The position numbers and the translations under genes are program-made. A stretch of DNA of 33,839 nt from JACCXJ01 sp052387115 (lineage in GTDB: Bacteria > Pseudomonadota > Gammaproteobacteria > JACCXJ01): positions 1 to 33,839 of the forward strand of contig JBQTJM010000423.1 of assembly GCA_052387115.1 (NCBI GenBank), written 5' to 3'. Of this stretch, positions 23,913 to 33,438 are shown piece after piece (position 1 is the first letter of the stretch; every line of letters starts with the position of its first letter). Under the pieces are notes generated by a model. That model ran no database searches and was not told the DNA's origin. It saw only the letters and a program-made list of their open reading frames with translations.

Positions 23913-24068
23913 CCTCGCCTGACGGGGATCCGTAACGGTCCTAGCCCCATCCACTGGATGGTCGGCCACATAGGGCTTGTCATCGGATCACAGTCCAGGC
24001 CCATCGCTTTCCTTACCTGTCGCATATCGGCGGGAATCGGAACGCGCTCGAAGACACCACGGTCGGGC

Positions 24069-24087
24069 GAGGAGAATTGTTCTCCTC
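24069..24087. promoter_or_regulatory. Operator-like palindrome upstream of the efflux operon
   Basis: GAGGAGAA (24069-24076), TTG, TTCTCCTC (24080-24087): perfect 8-base arms, 57 bases before the lipoprotein start. It is suited to a dimeric repressor or activator, possibly metal-responsive. No regulator gene is in the window. The right arm could also pair with the AGGAG near the lipoprotein start in RNA. Confidence 0.5.
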
Positions 24088-24143
24088 ACGATTGCGGTCA
24101 CTCGGCGCGAGGGGGATGACTTTCAGAATCGAGGAGCTATACC

Positions 24144-24491
24144 ATGAAAAGACATGCACAAGGGTTACTGTTCATCGGCGCGCTATCGTTGGCCGCCTGC
24201 GCACCGCTTGAGACACGTGTGACCGAGCCGCTCGAAACCGCTTCCACGCGAGCGGATCACGAGGCACTTGCGAATTACTACGAGCGCAAGGCGAAGGAGC
24301 TGACGAGTAAGGCGGAGGCGAGCAGGCACCAGGCGAGAGTCTACGGGGCGTTCCCCTACGGCTCACCGAAGAGCACGGTGACGTTTGCTCAGCACTACAA
24401 CGCAGTCGCCGCGCGTCTCGAGGCCGAAGCGCAGGACAGTCTCGGCCTCGCGGCAGAGCATCGCAGGCACGCGGGGTTTGCGCAACAATAG
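24144..24491 (+). CDS. Small lipoprotein with helical repeat
   Basis: A 115-residue lipoprotein: signal GLLFIGALSLAAC with lipobox LAAC, then a helical region. The pattern ADHEALANYYERKAKELTSKA and a second amphipathic helix ARLEAEAQDSLGLAAEHRRHA belong to a family of unnamed proteobacterial lipoproteins that I have seen described only as hypothetical. GAGGAG lies 9 bases upstream of the ATG. It precedes the outer membrane factor gene by 101 bases and may be co-transcribed. A supporting role for the efflux complex at the outer membrane is possible but unproven. Confidence 0.75.
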   Translation: MKRHAQGLLFIGALSLAACAPLETRVTEPLETASTRADHEALANYYERKAKELTSKAEASRHQARVYGAFPYGSPKSTVTFAQHYNAVAARLEAEAQDSLGLAAEHRRHAGFAQQ

Positions 24492-24592
24492 GGACAACGG
24501 CTCTTGGAACAAGCGGAAGACAGGGATGCATGAGGAGGCATCGGTGGAGGGCAGGGACACCCCTTTTTCAACTTTGCATAAGGGAGGAATCC

Positions 24593-25879
24593 ATGTCGCA
24601 TCACGACCCTTGTCGCCGGAGCAGACTGATGGCGTTGTCGATGGCCATGCTGCTCTGCCCCGTGGCGCCCGGCCAGGAACCGGGATCGAAAGCGCCGCTG
24701 TCCTTACGTGAAGCCGAGCGGCTGGCGCTGAGGAACGACCCTGTCGCCCGACAGCGCGAGGCTCAGGCTCAAGCGTTTTCCGAGCGCGCCGTGGCCGAAG
24801 GCCAACTGCCCGATCCGCAGTTGAGCCTCGGGTTGGGTGACGTGCCTTCGAACTTCAAGGTCGACGAAGACCCCGACACCGAGCTCCAACTCGGGCTGTC
24901 GCAGGCCTTTCCGCGCGGCCACACGCTGCGCTACAAGAGCGAGCAGACGAGCATGATGGCGCAAGCGGAGAATGCGCGTGCCGAAGACCAGCGCCGCACG
25001 GTGCTGAAGGCGCTGCGCGCGGCCTATCTGGAGCTAAGCCACGAGACGCACGCGCTGGCGATCTTGGAGCAAAATAGAACGCTTTTCGCGCAACTTCGGG
25101 ACATCACGGAACAGCAGTACGCGGCCGGGCGCGACAACCAGCACGAGGTGCTGCGCGCGCAGCTTGAGCTTTCACTCTTGGAAGAGCGGCTCGCCGAGGT
25201 CGCGGGCATGCGGGAGGCCGCGCGAGCAGAGCTCGCCAAGTGGATCACAACCGCGGAGGCGGAGCGCCCGCTGCCCGCCCAATACCCCGCGCTCCCCGAG
25301 GTTCCGGAGCTCGGTACGCTGGTGGCTTCGCTGCGCTGCCATCCGCTCATGCAAGCCGAAAGCGCCATGGTGCAGGCGAGCATGAAGTCGCTCGCCATCG
25401 CCCGTGAGCAGTACAAACCCGGCTGGATGCTCAACCTCATGTATGGACACCGCACCTCGGGGGGCTTCGAGGATAATACCAGCGGGGAGCGTTTCAGCGC
25501 CGCGGTCACGGTCGATCTGCCCTTGTTCCGGGAGAAGCGCCAGGACCGTACTCTTGCCTCGAGCCACTGGGAACATGCGGCCGCCGAGTATTCGCGTGTC
25601 GATCGGCTACGAGAGCTCACGCGCATGGCGCAGGGGGAGTATGTCACCTGGAAGCAGCTCGGTAAGCGCCTCGACATCTATAGCAGCCGTGCTGCCTTGG
25701 AAGCGGCCCAGAATGCCGAAGCGACGTTCAACGCCTATCAGAACGGGCTCACGGATTTCAGCACCTTGGCTCGCGCCCGGATGACCGTGCTCGAGACGGA
25801 GCTCGCGCGGCTGCGGGTGCAATCCGAGCGGGGCAAGGCCCAAGCCAATTTACTCTACCTCGCCGGAGACTGTCCATGA
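24593..25879 (+). CDS. Outer membrane factor of metal RND efflux (CusC/CzcC type)
   Basis: A 428-residue TolC-superfamily protein. A signal peptide (LMALSMAMLLCPVAPGQ) is followed by two OEP repeats: the first from LSLREAERLALRNDP through FPRGHTLRYK to LRAAYLELSHE, the second from LRCHPLMQAESAMVQ through VDLPLFREKRQDR to FNAYQNGLTDFSTL. It forms the trimeric outer-membrane channel of the tripartite pump. The start ATG 24593 has AGGGAGGA upstream. The stop overlaps the CusB start (ATGA), so the operon is translationally coupled. Naming it CusC is avoided because OMF specificity cannot be read from sequence. Confidence 0.9.
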   Translation: MSHHDPCRRSRLMALSMAMLLCPVAPGQEPGSKAPLSLREAERLALRNDPVARQREAQAQAFSERAVAEGQLPDPQLSLGLGDVPSNFKVDEDPDTELQLGLSQAFPRGHTLRYKSEQTSMMAQAENARAEDQRRTVLKALRAAYLELSHETHALAILEQNRTLFAQLRDITEQQYAAGRDNQHEVLRAQLELSLLEERLAEVAGMREAARAELAKWITTAEAERPLPAQYPALPEVPELGTLVASLRCHPLMQAESAMVQASMKSLAIAREQYKPGWMLNLMYGHRTSGGFEDNTSGERFSAAVTVDLPLFREKRQDRTLASSHWEHAAAEYSRVDRLRELTRMAQGEYVTWKQLGKRLDIYSSRAALEAAQNAEATFNAYQNGLTDFSTLARARMTVLETELARLRVQSERGKAQANLLYLAGDCP

Positions 25880-27168
25880 GGATCGCAATATCCCTGCTGA
25901 TCTTGGTCCTGGGGATCGCCATCGGGCTGAAGCTAAACCGGTTTGGGCAGAGCGCCACTCCCGGTGATCCAGGGCCCGGCGATCCGGGGTCTGCCGTTGC
26001 AACGCCTGCGAAACGCGAACGCAAGATCCTCTATTGGTGGGATCCCATGATCCCCGATTTTCGCAGCGACAAACCGGGTCTCTCCCCCATGAATATGGAG
26101 ATGGTCCCGGTCTACGAGGACGAGACGGCGGGAGCCAGAGATCCGGCCGAACCCATGATCACGATAGGGCCGGAGGTGGTCAATAACCTTGGCGTGCGCA
26201 CGGCTCGAGTCTCGCGCGGGACGCTGGCGCGGCGCATCGATACGGTCGGTTACCTCGACTACGACGAGAGCCGCCTCAATCATGTGCACGTGCGCGCCGA
26301 GGGCTGGATCGAGCGGCTCATGGTCAAGGCCAAGGGGGAGCGGGTGGAGAAGGGACGGTTGTTGTTCGAGCTCTATTCCCCCACCCTGGTGAACGCCCAG
26401 GAGGAATATCTTCAGGCGCTCTCGATGGGCAACCCGCGGCTCATCCGCGCCTCGCGCCAAAAGCTTACGGCGCTTGGGATCTCCGAGGCCCAGGTCGCAG
26501 GCATCACCGAGACCCGACGCGCCGATCGAGTGGTCCAGGTATTCGCCCATCACGATCAAGGCGGCATCGTCTCCTCACTCCGGGTGCGGGAAGGGATGTA
26601 CCTCAAGCCCGACACGGAGATCATGACCCTGGTCGATCTCGGCACGGTATGGTTGCTCGCCGAGGTGTTTGAAAGGCAAGCGAGCTGGGTTGCGCTCGGC
26701 CAAGAGGCGGAGGCGCGGGTCCCCTCCTTCCCAGGAAGGGTCTGGAAGGGGAAGGTGGACTACATCTATCCGGATTTGGACCCGATGACCCGCACCTTGC
26801 GCGTGCGGCTGCGCTTCGACAACCCTGGGGAGCTGTTGAAGCCGAAGATGTTCGGCCATGTCACGATCCTTGCCGAGCCGCGTCAGAATGTCTTGAGCAT
26901 CCCCGCCGAGGCACTGATCCGGGATGGAGTTACGGAACGCGTGGTGCTGGCACTGGGTCGAGGCCGCTTTCAATCGCGGGAGGTGGTAGCGGGGATGGAG
27001 AGCGGTGACCGCATCGAGGTCCAGAAGGGCTTGAGCGAAGCGGATACTGTGGTGGTATCGGCGCAGTTTCTGCTCGACTCCGAAGCGAGCCTCAAGGGCG
27101 CGTTCCGGCGCATGGAGCCACTCTCATCGAGAACGCCGAAGGGCGCGGATGGGGAAGCTACGCCATGA
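25876..27168 (+). CDS. cusB: Periplasmic adaptor of Cu/Ag efflux (CusB)
   Basis: A 430-residue membrane-fusion protein. After an N-terminal membrane anchor comes the metal-binding segment ILYWWDPMIPDFRSDKPG followed by SPMNMEMVPVY, which closely resembles the corresponding region of E. coli CusB, where Met residues bind Cu(I)/Ag(I). The barrel-sandwich part contains VRAEGWIERLMVKAKGE, followed by a helical hairpin and beta-barrel (TVWLLAEVFERQ; YIYPDLDPMTRTLRVRL). It joins CusA to the outer membrane factor and hands over metal. It overlaps the OMF stop and the CusA start by ATGA on each side. Confidence 0.93.
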   Translation: MRIAISLLILVLGIAIGLKLNRFGQSATPGDPGPGDPGSAVATPAKRERKILYWWDPMIPDFRSDKPGLSPMNMEMVPVYEDETAGARDPAEPMITIGPEVVNNLGVRTARVSRGTLARRIDTVGYLDYDESRLNHVHVRAEGWIERLMVKAKGERVEKGRLLFELYSPTLVNAQEEYLQALSMGNPRLIRASRQKLTALGISEAQVAGITETRRADRVVQVFAHHDQGGIVSSLRVREGMYLKPDTEIMTLVDLGTVWLLAEVFERQASWVALGQEAEARVPSFPGRVWKGKVDYIYPDLDPMTRTLRVRLRFDNPGELLKPKMFGHVTILAEPRQNVLSIPAEALIRDGVTERVVLALGRGRFQSREVVAGMESGDRIEVQKGLSEADTVVVSAQFLLDSEASLKGAFRRMEPLSSRTPKGADGEATP

Positions 27169-30100
27169 TCGCGCACATCATCGCCTGGTCCACCCGCAGT
27201 CGCTTCTTGATCCTGCTGGCGGCGGTGTTCCTCACGGCCGGTGGGATCTATGCGGTGAAGGAAACGCCGGTCGACGCCATCCCCGATCTCTCGGACATAC
27301 AGGTGATCATCCGCACTATCTATCCCGGGCAGGCGCCACAGGTGGTCGAAGACCAGGTGAGCTATCCCTTGAGCACCGCCATGCTCGCGGTCCCCGGCGC
27401 GGTCACCGTTAGGGGGTTCTCGGGCTTTGGCGACTCCTACGTGTACGTCCTCTTCGAGGACGGTACGGACCTCTACTGGGCGCGCTCTCGGGTGCTCGAG
27501 TACCTGAGCCAGGTCACGCCCAGGCTGCCACCGGGCGCCCGCCCGGCCTTGGGGCCCGATGCCACCGGGGTGGGATGGGTCTACAGCTATGCGCTCGTCG
27601 ACCGCAGCGGCCGCCATGACCTGGCGCAACTGCGATCGCTGCAGGACTGGTTTCTCAAATACGAGCTGCAGGCCGTGCCTGGTGTCGCCGAGGTCGCCAC
27701 CGTGGGCGGTATGGTCAAGCAATACCAGGTGGTCGTCGATCCCGACCGGCTGCGCGCCTATGGGATCCCGATCGCTGACATCAAGCGCGCCATCCAGGCG
27801 GGCAATCAAGAACAAAGCGGATCGGTGCTCGAGATGGCGGAGGCCGAGCTCGTGATCCGGGCGACCGGGTATATCAAAGGGATCGAAGAACTGAAGAGCA
27901 TCCCGCTGGGGGTGAACACGCGCGGCACGCCGATCCTGCTCGAGGATGTTGCCGAGATCCGTATCGGGCCCGAGCAGCGCCGCGGGATCGCGGAGCTCGA
28001 CGGCGAAGGCGAGGTGGTGGGCGGGATCGTGGTCATGCGCTTCGGGGAGAACGCACGCAAGACCATAGCAGCGGTCAAGGCCAAGCTCGAAGAGCTAAGG
28101 CCTGGTTTGCCTGCGGGGGTTGAGATCATCGAGACCTATGATCGATCCGGCCTCATCGCGCGCGCGGTGCAAACGCTTTGGGATAAGCTCATCGAGGAAT
28201 TCATCGTGGTGGCTTTAGTTTGCGCCGTGTTCCTGTTCCACCTGCGCTCGGCACTGGTCGTCGTCGTCAGCCTGCCCCTGGGGATCCTCGCCGCCTTCGT
28301 CGTGATGCACGCCCAGGGCATCAACGCCAACATCATGTCGCTCGGAGGCATTGCGATTGCCATCGGCGCCATGGTGGATGCCGCCATCGTGATGATCGAA
28401 AATGTCCACAAACATATGGAGCGGGCCGAGGTGACCCAAGAAAATCGCTGGCAGATAATGCTCGAGGCCAGCCGCGAGGTGGGGCCGCCGCTGTTCTTCT
28501 CGCTCCTCATCATCACCCTGAGCTTCCTGCCGGTCTTTGCCCTGGAGGCGCAAGAGGGGCGGCTCTTCAAGCCGCTCGCCTACACCAAGACCTATGCCAT
28601 GGCGGCCTCCGCGGGGCTCGCCATCACGCTCGTGCCCGTCTTAATGGGCCTATTCATCCGCGGCCGGATCATTCCTGAGCACCGAAATCCCATCAATCGC
28701 TTGCTGATCGCCGCCTATCGGCCCTTTATCCGGGTCGCTCTGGCCTATCCCTGGACCTTGGTCGCATCGGCGATCGTGGTAACGCTGGCAGGGCTTTGGC
28801 CTGTCACACAACTCGGCACCGAGTTCATGCCGGATCTCGATGAGGGGGATCTCATGTACATGCCGACGACCCTGCCGGCGCTCTCCGCTGGAAAGGCCCA
28901 AGAGATCTTGCAGCAGACCGACAAGCTGATCCGCACCGTGCCGGAGGTCGAGCACGTCTTCGGCAAGATCGGGCGCGCCGAGACCGCGACCGATCCGGCG
29001 CCCCTCAACATGGTCGAGACCGTGGTGAAGCTCAAGCCCTCACATGAGTGGCGGCAGGGAATGACACCCGATGCGCTCAAAGCCGATCTCAATCGCGCGC
29101 TGCAGCTGCCGGGGCTCGCCAATGTCTGGGTCATGCCGATCAAGACCCGCATCGACATGCTGGCGACCGGCATCAAGACCCCGGTAGGCATCAAGATCGC
29201 GGGCCCCGACCTCCAGGTCATCGAGGACATCGGCCGGCAGGTCGAACAGGTGGTGAGGCAGGTGCCCGGGACGACCTCGGCGTTCTCCGAGCGCGTCAAG
29301 GGCGGGCGTTACATCAAGGTGGATATTGATCGGCTCGAGGCCGCGCGCCTTGGGCTCAACATCGAGGACGTGCAGGAGGTCATCAGTACGGCGGTGGGCG
29401 GCATGAATGTCGCGCAGACGGTCGAGGGACTCGAACGCTACCCTATCAACCTGCGCTATCCTCGGGCGATCCGTGATTCCCTGGAAAAACTGCGATTGCT
29501 TCCTGTGGTGACGCCATCTGGAGCCCGCATCCCCCTTGGCAGCCTCGCCAAGATCGACATCGAGGCCGGACCCGACATGATCAAGAGCGAGAACGCGCGC
29601 TTGAACGGCTGGGTGTTTGTCGATACCCAGGGCCGAGACTTGGGCGGTTATGTGAAGGAGGCGAAAGCGCGGGTCGCGGAGGAGATCAAGCTCCCGCCGC
29701 GCTATTCCATCACCTGGTCCGGCCAATACGAATATCTCGAGCGTGCGGCGGAGCGCCTGCGCGTCGTGGTGCCTCTGACCCTCGCGATCATCGTCGTGCT
29801 TCTTTATCTGAGCTTCCGCAATCTCACGGAGGTCGCCATCCTGATGACGAGCCTGCCCTTCGCCCTCATCGGCGGGATCTGGCTCCTGTACCTCCTGGAC
29901 TACCACCTGTCGGTCGCGAGCGGGATCGGGTTCATCGCACTCGCCGGTGTGGCGGCGGAGACCGCGGTGGTGATGCTGGTCTTCTTGGACCTGGCGTATG
30001 CCCGCCGTGAACAACAGGCGCTTAGGGAAGGTCGTAGCATGACCCGACAGGACTTGATCGACGCCGTGGTCGAAGGTGCGCTCCTGAGAGTCCGTCCCAA

Positions 30101-30323
30101 GGTGATGACGGTCGCCGCCATCATCGGGGGATTGTTGCCGATCATGCTGGGCGGCGGCACGGGCTCGGAGGTCATGCGCCGCATCGCCGCCCCCATGGTC
30201 GGCGGCATGGTGAGCGCCGCGGTACTAACCCTCATCGTGATCCCGGCCGTGTTCCTCTTATGGAAACAGCATGCGCTTAAGGAGCCTACGGGAGTGGGGG
30301 TTGTCACGGCCGGGGAGGCGTAG
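27165..30323 (+). CDS. cusA: Cu(I)/Ag(I) efflux RND transporter (CusA)
   Basis: A 1052-residue inner-membrane heavy-metal RND pump with 12 expected transmembrane helices. The TM4 segment GGIAIAIGAMVDAAIVMIEN, with Asp405, is the monovalent-metal type (E. coli CusA also has Asp405). The three metal-site methionines of E. coli CusA (573, 623, 672) align with Met566 (YMPTT), Met616 (LNMVETV) and Met665 (IDMLATGIK), all at the same offset of seven. It exports Cu(I)/Ag(I) by proton antiport. Translation is coupled to cusB. The operon ends here; no CusF gene follows, only a ruined second cusA-like gene. Confidence 0.95.
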   Translation: MIAHIIAWSTRSRFLILLAAVFLTAGGIYAVKETPVDAIPDLSDIQVIIRTIYPGQAPQVVEDQVSYPLSTAMLAVPGAVTVRGFSGFGDSYVYVLFEDGTDLYWARSRVLEYLSQVTPRLPPGARPALGPDATGVGWVYSYALVDRSGRHDLAQLRSLQDWFLKYELQAVPGVAEVATVGGMVKQYQVVVDPDRLRAYGIPIADIKRAIQAGNQEQSGSVLEMAEAELVIRATGYIKGIEELKSIPLGVNTRGTPILLEDVAEIRIGPEQRRGIAELDGEGEVVGGIVVMRFGENARKTIAAVKAKLEELRPGLPAGVEIIETYDRSGLIARAVQTLWDKLIEEFIVVALVCAVFLFHLRSALVVVVSLPLGILAAFVVMHAQGINANIMSLGGIAIAIGAMVDAAIVMIENVHKHMERAEVTQENRWQIMLEASREVGPPLFFSLLIITLSFLPVFALEAQEGRLFKPLAYTKTYAMAASAGLAITLVPVLMGLFIRGRIIPEHRNPINRLLIAAYRPFIRVALAYPWTLVASAIVVTLAGLWPVTQLGTEFMPDLDEGDLMYMPTTLPALSAGKAQEILQQTDKLIRTVPEVEHVFGKIGRAETATDPAPLNMVETVVKLKPSHEWRQGMTPDALKADLNRALQLPGLANVWVMPIKTRIDMLATGIKTPVGIKIAGPDLQVIEDIGRQVEQVVRQVPGTTSAFSERVKGGRYIKVDIDRLEAARLGLNIEDVQEVISTAVGGMNVAQTVEGLERYPINLRYPRAIRDSLEKLRLLPVVTPSGARIPLGSLAKIDIEAGPDMIKSENARLNGWVFVDTQGRDLGGYVKEAKARVAEEIKLPPRYSITWSGQYEYLERAAERLRVVVPLTLAIIVVLLYLSFRNLTEVAILMTSLPFALIGGIWLLYLLDYHLSVASGIGFIALAGVAAETAVVMLVFLDLAYARREQQALREGRSMTRQDLIDAVVEGALLRVRPKVMTVAAIIGGLLPIMLGGGTGSEVMRRIAAPMVGGMVSAAVLTLIVIPAVFLLWKQHALKEPTGVGVVTAGEA

Positions 30324-30334
30324 CCCAAGGCGTA

Positions 30335-30756
30335 GCCCCCCTGCTCATCATTACCCTGAGCTTTCTCCCGGTATTCGCGCTGGAGGCACAGGAGGGGCGG
30401 CTCTTCAAACCCCTGGCCTATACCAAGACGTTCGCCATGGCGGCGGCCGGGTTGGCCATCACCCTGGTGCCGGTGCTGATGCGCCTTGGTACCCGAGCAC
30501 CACAACCCCATCAACCGAATTCTATTGGCCGCCTATCGCCCATCTCGCCGGACCGGACCTCGGGGTCATCGAAGCCCTCGGCGGCGAGATCGAGCGGGTA
30601 GTGAAAAGGGTGCGGAGGAACGCGTTCGGCGTTCTCCGAGCGCGTCGTCGCCGGCCGCCACATCTGGATCGGAATCGACCGGCGCGAAGCCGCGCGGTTC
30701 GGCCTCAACATCGACGACGTCCAGGAGGTGGTCGCGGCCGCAGTCGGAGGGGCGGC
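30335..30756 (+). pseudogene. Second cusA-like gene, badly decayed
   Basis: Pieces of a CusA-type pump in changing frames. One runs from IITLSFLPVFALEAQEG to AGLAITLVPVLM, then PEHHNPINRILLAAYRP in another frame, then AGPDLGVIEALGGEIERVVK, then AFSERVVAGRHIWIGIDR and LNIDDVQEVVAAAVGG. About 150 residues are missing between the second and third pieces, and everything before and after is gone. The DNA differs from the intact cusA upstream at roughly one base in six to seven in the best part, so this is an older or foreign paralogue and not a fresh duplicate. It runs directly into the DUF853 pseudogene. Confidence 0.8.
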
Positions 30757-32028
30757 GTGTCGGTGTTCCTGGCGGATGTGAAGGGCGATCTCTCCGGGAT
30801 CGGCCAGCTCGCGCTCGATGATCCCAAGCTCGCGGAACGCGCAGAGGTCTAATGGGGTCGGTGCGTTCGTCCCGGCGGGCTGCTCGATTGTCCACTGGGA
30901 CATCTTCGGGAAGAAGGGGCACCCCATACGCACCACGATCTCCGAGATGGGGCCGTTCCTGATCGCGCGCCTCTTGTCGCTGACGCCCGCGCAGGAGGGC
31001 GCCCTCAACATCGCCTTCCGGATCGCAGACGAGGAGGGGCTGCTGTTACTTGACCTCAAGGATCTGCGCGCCATGCTGGAGCACGTTGGAGCACACGCCA
31101 CCGAGCTGAGCAGCCGTTATGGCAATGTCGGCAAGTCCTCGGTGGGCACCATTTCAACTTGCAGGTGCTGACGCTCGATCAAGAAGGCGGCGAGGCCGTC
31201 TTCGGCGAGCCGGCGCTCGATATCCAGGATCGCATGGCGACAGACGGGCAGGGCTCAATCCACCTGCTCGCCGCCGAGGATCTGGTCCACCGGCCGCGCC
31301 TCTGCTCTCGGAGATCTTCGAGGAATTGCCGGAGGCCGGCGACCTCGATCGCCCCAAGCTCGTGTTCTTTTTTGATGAGGCCCATCTCCTCTTCGACGAT
31401 GCCCCGAAGGCCTTGCTCGACAAGATCGAGCAGGTGGTGCGCCTCATCCGCTCGAAGGGGGTCGGGGTGTACTTCATCTCCCAGAGCCCGCTCGACATCC
31501 CCGAGGCGGTCCTCGGGCAGCTCGGCAACCGCATCCAGCACGCGCTCAGGGCCTTTACCCCGCGCGACCAGAAGGCCGTGCGCGCGGGCCGCCGAGACCT
31601 TCCGCGCCAACCCCGGCCTCGATGTCGCGAAGGCCATCACCGAGCTGGCCGTGGGCGAAGCTCTGGTGTCGATGCTGGACGAGAATGGCGTGCCCACCGC
31701 CGTCGAGCGCGCGCGGATCCGCCCGCCCGCCTCACGTCTCGGCCCGCCACGCCATCGGAGATCGCACAGGCGATCGCGAAGGGATCGCTGGCCGGCAAAT
31801 ACGAGAAGGCCATCGACCGCGAATCGGCTACGAACATCTGAGACGCCGCGCCGAAGCCGCGCTACCCTCCGCGACAGTGCGCGCAAAGGCCCCACAGGGC
31901 GCCGTCCAGCACAGGGCCGCGAGACGCCCATCGAGGCCCTTGCCAAGGGCGCCGCGCGCAGCATCGGCAGCACCCTCGGCCGGCAGATCGTGCGCGGGGT
32001 ATTGGGGGCGATCCTGCGCGGACGATGA
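30757..32028 (+). pseudogene. DUF853 (HerA-like ATPase, YjgR type) pseudogene
   Basis: Five or more frame-shifted pieces keep the order of DUF853 proteins: VSVFLADVKGDLSGIGQLA; HWDIFGKKGHPIRTTISEMG and LLLLDLKDLRAMLEHVGAH; LDQEGGEAVFGEPALDIQD; KLVFFFDEAHLLFDDAPKA (Walker B) with IEQVVRLIRSKGVGVYFIS; AETFRANPGLDVAKAITEL; and the end IGSTLGRQIVRGVLGAILRG. The N-terminal part with the Walker A loop is absent. Residues are well conserved between the breaks, so inactivation is recent or the breaks are sequencing indels. The family is related to HerA-type DNA translocases; its cellular role is not established. Confidence 0.85.
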
Positions 32029-32186
32029 ACAAGCGCTGGCAAGCCCGATTTTCATGCCCACGAACGCTCTCTAGGTTTGCCGTCCCGCTGAAACGATAAC
32101 AAGCGTGCACGCTCATGCGCTTTGGTACCATCGGTACGTGGCCAGCACCGAAGTCGCCAACCGTACACCGAGCCATCATGTCCTCT

Positions 32187-32957
32187 CTACAAAGGCACCA
32201 CCGCGAGCGAGACATCGCGGCGTCGCGGGCGGTCCGTCGGCACCGCCGGATCGGCGGGCATCTGATTCCACGTCTTTCCTTCGAGCACCCGTCCGGTCTG
32301 CTTCTTGTTCTTCCCGCCCCACTGCTTGAAGAAGAAAGGTACCTTGGCCCGCATGCACTGGTCACGCACCTCCGTGGCCCAGGCGGGGTCCATCGCTCGC
32401 GCCTTCGGGCCTGACTCGCCTCCCACGATAACCCAGTCGATGCCGCGCAGGTCGAGGTCGTGAAGCGGGCCGAGCAACGGCTCGATCGAGAGAAACTTGA
32501 TAGCCGCGCCCGTCGAACGGAGGGCGTCGATGCGCGACCTGTAGTCGTCGCTTTCAACGCTCACACCCATCCAGATGTTCGGGGCCCATTCGAGCTTCGC
32601 GCTGAGCTCGGCGAGCCGCTCGGCGCGCTTCGTGAGCACCTGGAAGCGATGCCAGTGTGCGCGGCGCATGACGTCGAAGACACGTCGGATATACTCGATC
32701 GGCACGTCCTTGTGGAACAGATCACTCATCGAGTTCACGAAGACGTTCTGCGGTTTCTTCCAGCGCAGCGGCAGCTCGAGCATGTGGGGCTGGAGCGTCA
32801 GATCGAAACCGTTCCGGTAGTTCTCCTGGCCCATCGCCTGGAGCCGCTCGGCCATCCGTTCTGCGTAGCAGTGCTTGCAGCCGGGGCTCACCTTCGTACA
32901 GCCGGTCACGGGGTTCCAGGTGGACTCGGTCCACTCAATGGCCGACTTCAGACCCAT
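32187..32957 (-). CDS. DUF5131 / phage Gp37-Gp68 family protein (three-Cys motif)
   Basis: A 256-residue protein. The family signature is near the start: IEWTESTWNPVTGC, then a C-x6-C-x2-C motif in GCTKVSPGCKHCYAERMAER, which suggests a metal or Fe-S site like that of radical-SAM-related proteins. It also has LPLRWKKPQNVFVNSMSDLF, FQVLTKRAERL, NIWMGVSVES, DWVIVGGESGPKARAM and FFFKQWGGKNKK. Such proteins occur in phages and mobile regions, commonly next to TcmP (three-Cys-motif partner), as here: the TcmP stop lies 10 bases inside this gene. The biochemical role is not known to me. The length is near normal and the gene looks intact. Confidence 0.88.
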   Translation of the reverse strand: MGLKSAIEWTESTWNPVTGCTKVSPGCKHCYAERMAERLQAMGQENYRNGFDLTLQPHMLELPLRWKKPQNVFVNSMSDLFHKDVPIEYIRRVFDVMRRAHWHRFQVLTKRAERLAELSAKLEWAPNIWMGVSVESDDYRSRIDALRSTGAAIKFLSIEPLLGPLHDLDLRGIDWVIVGGESGPKARAMDPAWATEVRDQCMRAKVPFFFKQWGGKNKKQTGRVLEGKTWNQMPADPAVPTDRPRRRDVSLAVVPL

Positions 32958-33436
32958 GTCAGCCTCGATTCGTCGGGATAGGTGTTGACGCGGCGCTTCT
33001 TCCCGTCCGTCTTGAGCGGCTCCACGCGAACCCTCGTGGCGTCCTCCTCCTGCTTCAGCGCCCCGGTCAAGTGCTTCTTCAGATACGGCGTCTTGTTCTC
33101 GACGAACCTGCGCACCTCGTCTCCGGTCACCGTCCCTTTGGTGCAGAACTCATTGCGCAGGAGTTCGACCAACATCGGCGTGGAATCGTACTCGAAAAGA
33201 ACGAGCTGGTCGGGGTTCGTCGCGTCCGAGAACCTGAACTCGCCGCCCGGATCCACCTTCCACATCGCTTCCTTCATCTTCAGATGGCCGAGCGCGTGGT
33301 TTGTTGCGAAGAACAAGTAATACTGCGGTCGGTCCTGCCGGTCGCGCATCTCGAAATAACGGACATATTTGGCAGCCTGCTGCAGCTTCGATTGGTAGAG
33401 CTCTCGGAGCTTTGCAACCCGATTTCTGGCCGGCCC
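32948..33436 (-). pseudogene. tcmP: TcmP (three-Cys-motif partner), N-terminally truncated
   Basis: The open frame from 33436 to the stop at 32948 encodes only the C-terminal part of TcmP: VAKLRELYQSKLQQAAKYVR, PQYYLFFATNHALGHLKMKE, AMWKVDPGGEFRFSD and PYLKKHLTGALKQEED. Full TcmP proteins are about twice as long or more. An in-frame stop at 33437-33439 ends the frame upstream. An internal ATG at 33349 could give a 133-residue product, but the family core would still be missing. It overlaps the DUF5131 gene, the usual arrangement. The break coincides with the start of the HEPN-like fragment on the other strand. Confidence 0.7.
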
Positions 33437-33438
33437 TC

